Shown: piece after piece, positions 7,243-15,450 of the stretch
How the letters are laid out: each line of letters begins with the position of its first letter
How positions within the stretch are numbered: position 1 is the stretch's first letter
Source: a virus
DNA length: 42,741 bases
Virus record (IMG/VR): IMGVR_UViG_3300008055_000280
Location: 1 to 42,741 of that record
Direction: 5' to 3' (one strand)
Translations under genes and position numbers: made by a program
Notes under the pieces: model-generated
The model's input: only the letters and a program-made list of their open reading frames with translations
The model's database searches: none
What the model was told of the DNA's origin: nothing

Positions 7243-8850
7243 TTACTCCTGGAACTTGAACTTAACACCAGCTGCTTTAAGCCGTTCTAGAACTTTTTCA
7301 CGAGGAGCCCCATCCTTAATAGCTTTGTTAGCCCTATCAATAGCCGCTTGATTTTGCTCTGGAGTTAGTTGGGGAGGTTGGTTGTTACTAGTAGCAGCAG
7401 CGCCACCCCCCTTAGATTTTTCTTTAGCAGCACTTACAGCTTCAGGAATGGTAGAAAAACTATCGTACTTAGCACCAGAAGCTAAAGCATTTGCAACAGC
7501 AGTTTCTTCATTAACCTCTTTACCTTTCCACAAAGATGGAATGTTAGTAGGTTTGCCCCCATTTAGTTTTGGGTTGGTAACTGTGATGGTTAGTTCAGTA
7601 GAGTAACTACCATCAGCATTTTTCTTAGCGGGATACCCATCATGGGTTTTAGCATTAGTAGGCATCCCACCTTTAGCAGAAGGAATCTTTCCTTCAACTG
7701 CTTTGCTACCAGTAGATTTATCTTCAATGTCAATGGGTGTTGCTCCTCCGTACAACTCAAGTTCTTTTTTAAGATTGTCTAAGATGCTATCCTTACCTGG
7801 AAAGTTAGGAGCAGTGGTAGTTAAAGTAATTTCTTTTTTAATTTGGTCACGTTTAAAATTATCACGCTCTGTAACAGCTTTTTGATAGTTAGCTTTTTCA
7901 GCAGCATCAAAGAACCAAGTTCTATCAAGCTTAGCTTCAGCATCAGATACATTTTTATCTAAAAGTTCTAGAGGTTTTTTAGCAGATTTTGAAACAGATT
8001 CTATAGCCCTGTTGTAAGCAGTCCAAGCTAAACGATCTTCTTTGCTATCACTATCAGTAGAATCACTGCCAATCATCCTGCGATTAAGCATACCATTTTG
8101 ACGAATAGTTTCTATGCGTTCACGAGATGCAGCAAGAACTTTAGCTTTTTCAATCTCAATATTTTTTAGTTGTGTAGCCATCTGCCCCTTGGCATTAAGC
8201 ATAAGATTCTTGGCTGCTTCTTTCTTTTCAGCACCAGTCATGTTGCTCCAGTTTGCTTCTCCAATCTGAGAGACAAGAGCTTTTTTATTGGCTTCTGGAA
8301 GACGATCTACAAACTCTTGTACCCTATCATCAGCCAGTGCAGCAATAACACCATAAGCATTGCCTACTTCTTGAGCTTGTTGATCTAGTTGTTTTTGTTT
8401 AACAGCTATTTGTCTTGCTTCAAGTAACTCAGCAGCAGCTAAGTTTGTTTTTAAATTTTCAACATTTCCAGACTGAGCATCAAGCATGGCTGCCATACGC
8501 AGCTTTTCAGGATCACTAGCATTTTTAAATTCAACAGTCTCTGATAAAGTTTTGAGACTAGCTTTAGATGCTTCAGAAGATTTAAAATTAGTATCAGTAA
8601 CCAAGTTACTTAACCTAATTTTTTCTAAAGTCTGTTGGTCTTGTTGAGCTTGTAAAGCTAATGCTTCTGGAGCATAGAAAGCTTTAAGACGATCTTGTTC
8701 TAGTTTAAGACGATCTTGCTGTAGCTTGAGTTGTGTTTGTTCAACAGCAGCATCAGTTTGTTGTTGCACATAAGGTGCAGCAGCCATACTTTGCTGAAGC
8801 TGTAAAGCTGCTTGTCCGCCAGCAGCTGCATCGGTCATTAGGTATGCCAT
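7243..8850 (-). CDS. Internal virion/ejection protein, coiled-coil rich
   Basis: 535 residues. Residues 10-110 and much of 110-330 are predicted coiled coil (repeated Lys/Leu/Gln heptads such as QDRLKLEQDRLKA). Near 390-475 is a compact domain with NGGKPTNIPSLWKGK followed by a SF-x-TIPEAVSAAKEKS tail, a module I recall from large phage internal proteins. The C-terminus is Gln/Pro-rich then charged. It lies between the 207-aa and 1508-aa candidate ejection proteins with 3-10 nt spacing, the relative place of T7 gp15 or P22 gp20. It likely enters the virion and helps carry DNA across the envelope. Start ATG has AAGGA upstream. Confidence 0.65.
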   Translation of the reverse strand: MAYLMTDAAAGGQAALQLQQSMAAAPYVQQQTDAAVEQTQLKLQQDRLKLEQDRLKAFYAPEALALQAQQDQQTLEKIRLSNLVTDTNFKSSEASKASLKTLSETVEFKNASDPEKLRMAAMLDAQSGNVENLKTNLAAAELLEARQIAVKQKQLDQQAQEVGNAYGVIAALADDRVQEFVDRLPEANKKALVSQIGEANWSNMTGAEKKEAAKNLMLNAKGQMATQLKNIEIEKAKVLAASRERIETIRQNGMLNRRMIGSDSTDSDSKEDRLAWTAYNRAIESVSKSAKKPLELLDKNVSDAEAKLDRTWFFDAAEKANYQKAVTERDNFKRDQIKKEITLTTTAPNFPGKDSILDNLKKELELYGGATPIDIEDKSTGSKAVEGKIPSAKGGMPTNAKTHDGYPAKKNADGSYSTELTITVTNPKLNGGKPTNIPSLWKGKEVNEETAVANALASGAKYDSFSTIPEAVSAAKEKSKGGGAAATSNNQPPQLTPEQNQAAIDRANKAIKDGAPREKVLERLKAAGVKFKFQE

Positions 8851-8860
8851 ATATTAGTCC

Positions 8861-9484
8861 TTAACCATACCAAGAATCAGTTGGTGTGCCACCCCAAGTC
8901 TGTCCACCATATGAATAACTACTTTGAGGTTGTCCAGTACCACCATATTGACCAGCAAGACCAGAAAGACCTGTAGAAAGAGCGCCCAAACCTTGCATAA
9001 AGCCTTGTTGATTTTGACCAGCTTGAACTAAACCAAGCCTAGCTGCTTCAGATGGTGCAGTCCCTGCACCAGAACCCACAGCAAGTCGATTGAGATAGTC
9101 GGTCATAAAGCCATAGTAGCCTCTTTGTCCAATACCTTGAAGATCTATTTGCTCATTACCAGAGTACAACATTCCAGACTTTGATGCAGAACGTTTAGAA
9201 GCTTCCATAGCAGGATCTAACACACCGCTTTCAAACTGACTGTATCCTGGCATTTTGGTGGGGTCTAATGTGCCACCAGTAGTTAAAGCACCACTATACA
9301 AAGAAGCAAGATTAGCTCTATACGGAGCAAAGGGATCAGCAGCAGTTTGTGCTTCAGTACCAGTAGCACTAGACCCTGGACCAACTCCTAAAACTCTACT
9401 TACTCCACCACCAGTGAGTGCGTTAACACCTGCGGCAATACCTACAGTAGTAGCAACAGTTGCTAATGAGATTCCAGCAGACAT
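8861..9484 (-). CDS. Small internal virion/ejection protein candidate
   Basis: 207 residues, Gly/Ala/Ser-rich. It starts with a hydrophobic segment (about 4-30) and ends in a Gly/Tyr/Ser-rich tail with several YGG-type repeats. The first of three consecutive candidate ejection genes, it is placed like T7 gp14 or P22 gp7 and has the same membrane-active composition. The ATG is preceded by GGAGAGGGG, a strong ribosome site that lies inside the end of the upstream SET gene (22-bp overlap). No enzyme motif. Assignment is from composition and order, not from a recognised sequence family. Confidence 0.6.
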   Translation of the reverse strand: MSAGISLATVATTVGIAAGVNALTGGGVSRVLGVGPGSSATGTEAQTAADPFAPYRANLASLYSGALTTGGTLDPTKMPGYSQFESGVLDPAMEASKRSASKSGMLYSGNEQIDLQGIGQRGYYGFMTDYLNRLAVGSGAGTAPSEAARLGLVQAGQNQQGFMQGLGALSTGLSGLAGQYGGTGQPQSSYSYGGQTWGGTPTDSWYG

Positions 9485-10365
9485 TTTTTATCCCCTCTCC
9501 AAAGATTATTTACTTGCATAGCTTGTCGATAGTCTAGAGTTATTTCTTCACCTAGATCACCGCCTACCATGCCACTTATATCTCGTAATGCTACTAAGAA
9601 CATATCTCCAAGACTGTTTGTAAAAGCTACTGCATTAGGAGTCTTAGAGTGGTTAATTAAATACCCCGCAGGGGTTCTACAACCACCAAGTCTCATAGGT
9701 GCAATGATGCTGTTTTGTTTAATCACAGCAGTAGAAAACATTCCTTTACCTTCTATAGGTGAGTCTCCAGTACATATACTGTAACTACCATCTGGAAAAG
9801 GAATGCAATCTTCTCTGTGTTTAGAAGCTAACTCAATGTCTTCTAGAGTCCACCCAGACTCTTCAACCATTAGCAAGAAGTCTTGTCGATCTTCTTCATG
9901 CAGCGGATATTCTTTAAGCAGTTTTTCTTGTTGATGTTGCTTAAAAATATCTGGAGACTTGAACAACACAGACTCAAGGTATTGAACATCTGTGTTATTA
10001 GTAACATAGATATTTTGCCACACAACGTCCTCTAAAGTAAAGCCAACTTTACTACCAGCTTTAGCAACAAACATGTGTGGAGCTACCAAAGTTTGAACTT
10101 GACCATCTCCATCAACAATATTGATGCTACCTTTAAGCAGCACATTCATATGCTCTGAGAGATGTTCCTGACCCACAATCATTGTGTTTTTAGGATAGTG
10201 GGCTTCTCGAATATATAAACCTCCACCAAATCTGTGGACAATAGAATTAGGAGTTTGCTCCTCATTCATCAACGCTTTAGCCAAAGCTAGTTTACTATCT
10301 GTAGTACGGAGGTCAAAGCCTTCTTTAGTAGCAACAGAATTAATAGCTTCTACAATTTGGTCCAA
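9463..10365 (-). CDS. Cupin + SET-domain fusion protein (putative protein lysine methyltransferase)
   Basis: 300 residues. Residues about 45-135 look like a cupin-type beta barrel with H68 and H72 followed by VLLKGS. Residues about 192-285 carry the SET hallmarks in order: GKGMF (206-210, AdoMet-binding GxG region), NHSKTPN (238-244) and EEITLDY (273-279, with the catalytic tyrosine). Known SET proteins transfer methyl groups from AdoMet to protein lysines, so a virion or host protein may be the substrate. The start is a TTG, decided by AGGAG 8 nt upstream, 2 nt after the stop of the gp10-like gene. It is embedded between tail and ejection genes, so it is expressed late and may be packaged. 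The family call is strong; substrate and role are unknown. Confidence 0.85.
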   Translation of the reverse strand: MDQIVEAINSVATKEGFDLRTTDSKLALAKALMNEEQTPNSIVHRFGGGLYIREAHYPKNTMIVGQEHLSEHMNVLLKGSINIVDGDGQVQTLVAPHMFVAKAGSKVGFTLEDVVWQNIYVTNNTDVQYLESVLFKSPDIFKQHQQEKLLKEYPLHEEDRQDFLLMVEESGWTLEDIELASKHREDCIPFPDGSYSICTGDSPIEGKGMFSTAVIKQNSIIAPMRLGGCRTPAGYLINHSKTPNAVAFTNSLGDMFLVALRDISGMVGGDLGEEITLDYRQAMQVNNLWRGDKKCLLESH

Positions 10366-10367
10366 GA

Positions 10368-11837
10368 TTATCTCCTGTAACGTCCACCACCAACTTCTTG
10401 CTCTTGGTCCATTTCACCTATCCTAAAGTCTATTTCAGCAGTATCTAAACGAAGAGCAACATTACTGCTACACAAGAACTCCCAGGCTCTACGCCTATCA
10501 GCACCACTTAAATAAACTTCTGATCTAGAAGCATTAAGATCAATAGACCTATAGTTTGACCAAGTGTTGTAGTCATCCCCAGTGTGACGTACTTGCATAG
10601 TACCAGCAACTTTATCACCAAGGATCTCTAACCTTCCATAGAACTTACGTTTAGTAGTCCCGTTGTCTATGATGTCTGTGACTGTTCTGCAATAAATTGG
10701 TTGCCCATTATCTTGGTATGTATCTACACCTAGAGTGTACAAAGTTGCAGTATCATCGTCTAGAATATATGGGACATTTAAAGTTTCTGCATAAAATGCA
10801 GGACGAAAATAAGATTCTTGATATGTACCAGGATTAGCTTGGTTACTACTTTGTATAGAGTATTGAGTCCAGGTATACCACATCTTTTCATTGATGTCGT
10901 ATACAAGAGTTTGGTTAGTGGTATATAAAGTTAATATATAAAGACTATGCCCACTAATAGTGTAGCAATAGGCAGATACTTGGCTAAGTCCATCAGCTGC
11001 TAGGTGTCGGTCAACGTTAGCTGTAGAAATTCTAACGGGAGACACACCATCCATAATGTATACAGAGCGTCCATAAGATTTGCCAGAGCCTACCCACAAC
11101 ACGGTATTACTAGTAGCAACAATACTGTCTCCATTAACACAACCAACTTCAGAAGAATAACTTGAAGCTACTCCCAAAGGAGAACCAGTAGCATTAGCAA
11201 CATCATAAAAAAATTGAATACTAGAATTGCCAAAAGCCACAAGATAATTTAAGTGCCTAACAATGCCAACAAGTGTGTCTGCTGTTTGTTCAAAGCTTAT
11301 GTAGTTTAAAGAATTCCAAGTAGTTGGATCACCAACATCACAGTTGTATATACGATTGGTAGTTGTACCAAGAAATATATAGTTATCTAAAAATACAACT
11401 CCAGGCACATAGGGTGCTGTAGGTAAAGTAGTTGTGGCTACAAATGAACCTGCTTGATTTAACAGGTAGCCAGTTACTTTGTTATGAAAGAATAGGTTAG
11501 CATCTAAAAATGTCTTGGCAAAATAACTTTGGCTAGTTGATGTTGACGTAGTTCCTAAATTTGTTACTGCAAAAGAACTGCTAGGATTAATCTGATATAC
11601 CGTGTTATTAATAACAGCAATAAGTTTGTCGTTAAATTCTACTAGCCCTTGACTTGGGGTATATGCAGGGGGTGTAACAGACACAATCTGTTTAATAGGT
11701 ACAAGACCAGGGCGTTTAACAAACTCTCGTTTTTGATCTCTTGTTTCAAAAAAACAGTTAGAAGAATACGAGTCTTTAGCAAACGTCCCATTGCGAGATT
11801 CTATTGGTTGAGTAAGAGGAATACGCAAGGTAGCCAT
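10368..11837 (-). CDS. P22 gp10-like tail accessory / packaged-DNA stabilisation protein
   Basis: 489 residues. An N-terminal region with KRPGLVPI is followed by repeated beta-rich segments consistent with a propeller-like fold, then a C-terminal domain with RHTGDDYNTWSNYRSIDL and RRRAWEF, typical of the P22 gp10-like plug protein family. In P22 this protein sits under gp4 and keeps packaged DNA from leaking. Here it follows the gp4-like gene with 2-nt spacing, and the same module order (gp4, gp10, then ejection proteins) supports the call. The product ends in a Gly/Arg-rich tail (GGGRYRR). Confidence 0.82.
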   Translation of the reverse strand: MATLRIPLTQPIESRNGTFAKDSYSSNCFFETRDQKREFVKRPGLVPIKQIVSVTPPAYTPSQGLVEFNDKLIAVINNTVYQINPSSSFAVTNLGTTSTSTSQSYFAKTFLDANLFFHNKVTGYLLNQAGSFVATTTLPTAPYVPGVVFLDNYIFLGTTTNRIYNCDVGDPTTWNSLNYISFEQTADTLVGIVRHLNYLVAFGNSSIQFFYDVANATGSPLGVASSYSSEVGCVNGDSIVATSNTVLWVGSGKSYGRSVYIMDGVSPVRISTANVDRHLAADGLSQVSAYCYTISGHSLYILTLYTTNQTLVYDINEKMWYTWTQYSIQSSNQANPGTYQESYFRPAFYAETLNVPYILDDDTATLYTLGVDTYQDNGQPIYCRTVTDIIDNGTTKRKFYGRLEILGDKVAGTMQVRHTGDDYNTWSNYRSIDLNASRSEVYLSGADRRRAWEFLCSSNVALRLDTAEIDFRIGEMDQEQEVGGGRYRR

Positions 11838-11839
11838 AA

Positions 11840-12604
11840 TTACTGCCCATAGGAGTTGTTGTTTGTAGATCTAAAATCAGGAGAAAAGAATGTGCTAGAA
11901 GATTCTACATCCCAATCAGACAGCAGGGTTTTATATGTGCTTGCTCGTTGAGCAATCTCTTGTCTAGCATTCATAGGAACACCGTACTCAAGAGATAGTT
12001 GGTCAGCAAGATTCCACATTAAACAGTTCATCCACTCATTAGGAAAGTCTGGAACTCCTAACGCAGTAGTCAAATCATCTAGAGGCATTTGAGCAACAAT
12101 GTGCAACTCTAAGTTAGTCTGAGCATTTAAATCAGGAGTTAGATACACATACAGTACGCCGTTTAACTTTCTAGGATCATAGAAAATAGTGTTGGCTGTA
12201 CCTGTAGAAAACTTAGAACCTAAAACGTTGTACTCTTGTTTAGATAGCACCATTACTGGTATGTCAATATACGGGGTAACCTGCTTATTGCGATAGAACC
12301 CTTGAATAACTTTTAAAGGTTTGTCGGTAATAGCTACAGTAGGATTCAAAGAATCGTACATCAAAGTAGAACTAGCGCCACCTAGGGTATAACTAGTTTG
12401 GTTGTTAGTCAGAGGAATAATGATCTCTGAAATCTTCCACAGCTTTAATCCGTCTGTACTAAATTGCTTGATAAGCAAGTTTAAAGACATAGATGCATTG
12501 CTAATAGTAGCAGCATCAGGTGAGCTACCAATCTCAAGAACACCTAGCTTACGAAGAGCTATAGTAATAATTTCATCCCGAGTGACTGTGAAAGTAGAAC
12601 TCAT
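11840..12604 (-). CDS. P22 gp4-like tail accessory factor (head-to-tail adaptor)
   Basis: 254 residues from the ATG at 12604; a TTG four codons upstream is an unlikely alternative. The N-terminus (TVTRDEIITIALRKLGVL) and the segment FPNEWMNCLMWNLADQLSLEYG match the pattern of the gp4/adaptor family that binds the portal ring after packaging. It directly precedes the gp10-like gene. The C-terminus is Ser/Asn-rich. It starts 4 nt after the preceding stop, so translation is probably coupled. Confidence 0.8.
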   Translation of the reverse strand: MSSTFTVTRDEIITIALRKLGVLEIGSSPDAATISNASMSLNLLIKQFSTDGLKLWKISEIIIPLTNNQTSYTLGGASSTLMYDSLNPTVAITDKPLKVIQGFYRNKQVTPYIDIPVMVLSKQEYNVLGSKFSTGTANTIFYDPRKLNGVLYVYLTPDLNAQTNLELHIVAQMPLDDLTTALGVPDFPNEWMNCLMWNLADQLSLEYGVPMNARQEIAQRASTYKTLLSDWDVESSSTFFSPDFRSTNNNSYGQ

Positions 12605-12608
12605 AGTT

Positions 12609-13019
12609 TTATCCAATTAAAAAGTCGTTTAAACCAGGAGCTTGTTTGTTTGTTATAGCACATCCTGCTACAGCAGTTGGAGGAATAGCTATAGACCCTT
12701 CAAGAGTACACACAGGAAGGTTGCCATAGTTTACATCTGCTTTAGCACAGTCTGCTTGCCCATAGTCTGCTATACCTTGGGTGGTAATGGGAGTACAAAC
12801 AACAGCAAAAACATCTGCTTGTTCTGGTCTAGTAAAGGGAGGAACTTGTTTGTCAGCTACACCATGTACAAAATCTTGTGGTTGTCTTGGTTCCCAGTCT
12901 CCAGAACAGACCATAAGTCCGTCCCAACGAAGTTGTAAATCATTGTTTTTAAATTCACGACCACAAACATCGCAAACAACTTTCCAAGCTCCGTTATCCC
13001 ATCTAGATCTATACGACAT
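12609..13019 (-). CDS. Zinc-ribbon virion-region protein, 136 aa
   Basis: The N-terminal 45 residues contain CDVCG (C16, C19), a tryptophan-rich RWDGLMVC and then WEPRQPQDFV. This cysteine pattern recurs in small podophage proteins encoded next to tail genes and suggests a zinc-binding knuckle. The remaining 90 residues contain further scattered cysteines and a Pro-rich beta part. It lies between a short fibre-like gene and the gp4-like adaptor with 2-4 nt gaps, so it is probably a minor virion or assembly protein. Biochemical role unknown. Confidence 0.65.
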   Translation of the reverse strand: MSYRSRWDNGAWKVVCDVCGREFKNNDLQLRWDGLMVCSGDWEPRQPQDFVHGVADKQVPPFTRPEQADVFAVVCTPITTQGIADYGQADCAKADVNYGNLPVCTLEGSIAIPPTAVAGCAITNKQAPGLNDFLIG

Positions 13020-13021
13020 AG

Positions 13022-13309
13022 TTAGCCTATAAATTCTACAACAGCAGTAACAGGAACAGCCTCAGTAAAAGTAACTGTAGTAGTAGTAGTTTCTGTATAG
13101 CTAGAAGTTAAAATTTGTCGCACACCATTAATATACACATCAAGAGTTTTAGCTCCCACACTATAAGTAAAGGGAACTATAAACACAGTTTGTCCTGATG
13201 TAGCAGTCACAGTACCTCGTTGACGGCCTTGATAGACGTAGTTGTTTACATCGTTAAGCCACGCAGCAACTATAGGAGTACTGTTGTCAATAAAATAAGT
13301 GCTTGCCAT
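13022..13309 (-). CDS. Short fibre-like protein with WLNDVN motif
   Basis: 95 residues. The N-terminus reads TPIVAAWLNDVNNYVYQ, a motif found at the start of podovirus tail fibre/spike proteins and also present in the 267-aa fibre gene at 16526-17329. The rest is a small beta-rich domain with many threonines. It may be a tail-attachment adaptor or the trimerising base of a fibre. The ATG is preceded by AGGA about 11 nt upstream. No catalytic residues are visible. Confidence 0.65.
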   Translation of the reverse strand: MASTYFIDNSTPIVAAWLNDVNNYVYQGRQRGTVTATSGQTVFIVPFTYSVGAKTLDVYINGVRQILTSSYTETTTTTVTFTEAVPVTAVVEFIG

Positions 13310-13336
13310 GTTCTGTTCCTAGTAACAAGTAGATTG

Positions 13337-13561
13337 TTATTTTGTATGAAGAATGAATGTCCAGATTACTCCAAACATTCCAACTAACAACGCACCACAA
13401 GCTTTGATGATAATACCTTCTAACCGTTTAAGTCTAGCGTTGATTTGTTCATATCTAAACGCACAAACTTCTTCGTGGCTAGATAGTCTTGTTTGGATTG
13501 AAGGTTGAGCCACAATAATTATCTGTTTTAGTTTTGGTTTAACAATCGGTTGCGTCAGCAA
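13337..13561 (-). CDS. Small membrane protein, XhlA-like (possible second holin)
   Basis: 74 residues from TTG 13561; a GTG at 13513 is an alternative, and neither has a convincing ribosome site. The segment HEEVCAFRYEQINARLKRLE is a short amphipathic/coiled helix, followed by a single hydrophobic helix of about 20 residues ending HTK. This order resembles XhlA-type haemolysin/holin accessory proteins. It sits among fibre genes far from the lysis cassette. It could be a holin component or an unrelated membrane anchor. It overlaps the preceding gene by 23 bp. Confidence 0.5.
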   Translation of the reverse strand: MLTQPIVKPKLKQIIIVAQPSIQTRLSSHEEVCAFRYEQINARLKRLEGIIIKACGALLVGMFGVIWTFILHTK

Positions 13562-13793
13562 ATTCTGGCAAGGTTTTTAAATGTGCGTAGGCTTGGGCAA
13601 TTGGGTTGTCACCTGCAATGTTGTAGGCGCAGCCAAAAGACGCATCGGCAAAGTGCGGAAACCCAGAATTGTTTTTGTAAGACCTAACCTGAAAGGTCAT
13701 TGTGTCTTTGCTGATTTGGGTTCCTTCAACTCGGTGGTATGCGTTAGATGCTGAAAATCCGTGAGGTGTGGTCGTTGTTTTTTCGAGTGCCAT
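13539..13793 (-). CDS. Small hypothetical protein, 84 aa
   Basis: The ATG at 13793 was chosen because AAAGGA lies just upstream; the frame could extend 19 codons further into the tailspike gene. The product starts MALEKTTTTPHGF, is polar with aromatic residues, and ends with cysteine after FADATD. No family recognised. Position immediately after the tailspike gene suggests a virion-associated or spike-assembly protein, by context only. Confidence 0.6.
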   Translation of the reverse strand: MALEKTTTTPHGFSASNAYHRVEGTQISKDTMTFQVRSYKNNSGFPHFADASFGCAYNIAGDNPIAQAYAHLKTLPEFADATDC

Positions 13794-13803
13794 GATTTTT
13801 CCT

Positions 13804-15186
13804 TTAAGCCAAGTTTGCCATTGGTTTCCAAGTTCCAGGGGTTCCCGCAACGGTGCAGACCCAGCCAGCAGGCTGCCCCGTAGCTGGCGCAGAGTTCATC
13901 ACAACGTCTGTCACCCGCCATGTGCCTGTTGTGGGTGCTGCTGATTGTTTTAATGCTTGGAATGTGTCGTTTTCTACGTTGTTTTGCAAAATCAATTTGC
14001 CAGATGTGTAGTCAGCAGCCACATCAACGTACAGCGCTTTACGGCAATAGTTGTTTGTTACGATAACTGGTGACCCAAGAACCTGGGCAATAGAAATACT
14101 ATTACTTGGTCCAGTAGACATACACCGATTGTTGTCAACAAGAGATTTTCCTGGGCTATACAACAAAATGTCCTGTGACGCAAACCCAGTGAATGTATTG
14201 TCTCGTATAGTGGCGTTCCATTGATGGGTTGCAACAGCAGTATTCAATTGGATTCCGATAGCAGCAGTAGCTGTACCGATAAAATAATTGCTTAAAATGT
14301 TTGTTCTAGTATTTGGCGTTTCAACGCTTTGCGCCGCCCCAAATATACCCGTGCCCGTACCAGAAACTTCAATGTAATTGTTGAGAATGTTATATCCACC
14401 AGCAGAGGTAGTAAAAGCTATGGCTATAACTGAAGCTGATAGATCATTGTCAACTATATTGACATAAGTAGCTTGGGCTACGTTAATGCATCTTTGAAAA
14501 CCATAAAATCCATTTTGTAGAAGCTGAACAGATTCGGTAAATGAAGTTGTGCCAAAAATGTCAATGGCGTATTGATTTGCTGACCCCCTACCGCCAGCAG
14601 CATAAACGACCATGTTATTTGTTAATTTAACTATAACTGCTTGACCATTACTTTGCGCTATGCTAACAAAGTTATTAATGTTTTCAGCTCTACAGTAAGA
14701 TATATTTGTGTTCCATGTGGTGGCTAAAATAAAACATTGATTCCAACCGTAAAATCGCATTCGGTTAAAATTTAAACCATCTTGAGTTACTAATGCTGGA
14801 ACATTTATAGATTCAATAGCGGCCCAGTTTGTTCCTGTTGCAGCAGTTAACCCAAAATCCTCATAAAACATACTTCCAATGGAATATCCAAAGGTTGTAA
14901 AGTTAAGCCCGTTGCAACCCTCGCAATGCAAAACAGATGCTGCGCCGCCATCCCCAAAAATTGAAACCCCATACGGCACATTGATTGCCGTTAAAATCTT
15001 GTAAGCGCCAGCAGGGATGTATACAGCGCCATTCGCTGATCTTGAATTAACAGCCGCTTGAATAGCTGCTGAGTTATCAGTGCCAGACCCAGGAATATTT
15101 TCGTTGTAATCAGCTACTGCGCCATAATCCAAGATATTGGCAACAGAGCCAGTTATCATTGAATACGAAACTTTTGTAAGTGCCAC
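13804..15186 (-). CDS. Tailspike with right-handed beta-helix (pectate-lyase-like) domain
   Basis: 460 residues. The N-terminal segment NILDYGAVAD, then DNSAAIQAAVN and GAVYIPAGAYKI, is the entry signature of the pectate lyase 3-type beta-helix fold. The following 300 residues are a ladder of short beta repeats rich in Asn (NNY, NNR, DNT). The C-terminal part (residues about 415-460) has GTWRVTDVV and a compact Trp/Gly domain, as in spike capping domains. Such proteins bind and often cleave host surface polysaccharide. Catalytic residues cannot be assigned. The start is GTG with AAGGAAATATT before it. Confidence 0.82.
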   Translation of the reverse strand: MALTKVSYSMITGSVANILDYGAVADYNENIPGSGTDNSAAIQAAVNSRSANGAVYIPAGAYKILTAINVPYGVSIFGDGGAASVLHCEGCNGLNFTTFGYSIGSMFYEDFGLTAATGTNWAAIESINVPALVTQDGLNFNRMRFYGWNQCFILATTWNTNISYCRAENINNFVSIAQSNGQAVIVKLTNNMVVYAAGGRGSANQYAIDIFGTTSFTESVQLLQNGFYGFQRCINVAQATYVNIVDNDLSASVIAIAFTTSAGGYNILNNYIEVSGTGTGIFGAAQSVETPNTRTNILSNYFIGTATAAIGIQLNTAVATHQWNATIRDNTFTGFASQDILLYSPGKSLVDNNRCMSTGPSNSISIAQVLGSPVIVTNNYCRKALYVDVAADYTSGKLILQNNVENDTFQALKQSAAPTTGTWRVTDVVMNSAPATGQPAGWVCTVAGTPGTWKPMANLA

Positions 15187-15195
15187 AATATTTCC

Positions 15196-15438
15196 TTACG
15201 CAAGCGTTGGGGTTTTAGAGCTAAGCAAAGTTTCATCAAGTTGCGGTGCAAGACTTTCACCAATAGCATCAATCTCAGCTTGTGACCATTGGTCACGGGG
15301 TTTTTGTTCGTCAGCGCCAGGAACATACACAGCAGAGGTTTGTGAAATTTTGCCTTCTGAATTTATGCCTTCACGAGTAAAAGTGATTGTTTCAACCACA
15401 TCCATACCGCGACAAATTTTAGATTTCCAAGTTGACAT
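15196..15438 (-). CDS. Small hypothetical protein in fibre cluster, 80 aa
   Basis: ATG at 15438 with AAAAGGAAAA upstream. The product starts MSTWKSKICRGMDVVETITF and has a C-terminal stretch with RDQWSQAEIDAIGESLAPQLDE, a helical pattern. No recognised domain. It sits between a fibre and the tailspike with about 10-nt gaps on each side. It may be a fibre chaperone or accessory subunit, inferred from position. Confidence 0.6.
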   Translation of the reverse strand: MSTWKSKICRGMDVVETITFTREGINSEGKISQTSAVYVPGADEQKPRDQWSQAEIDAIGESLAPQLDETLLSSKTPTLA

Positions 15439-15450
15439 TTTGTTTTCCTT

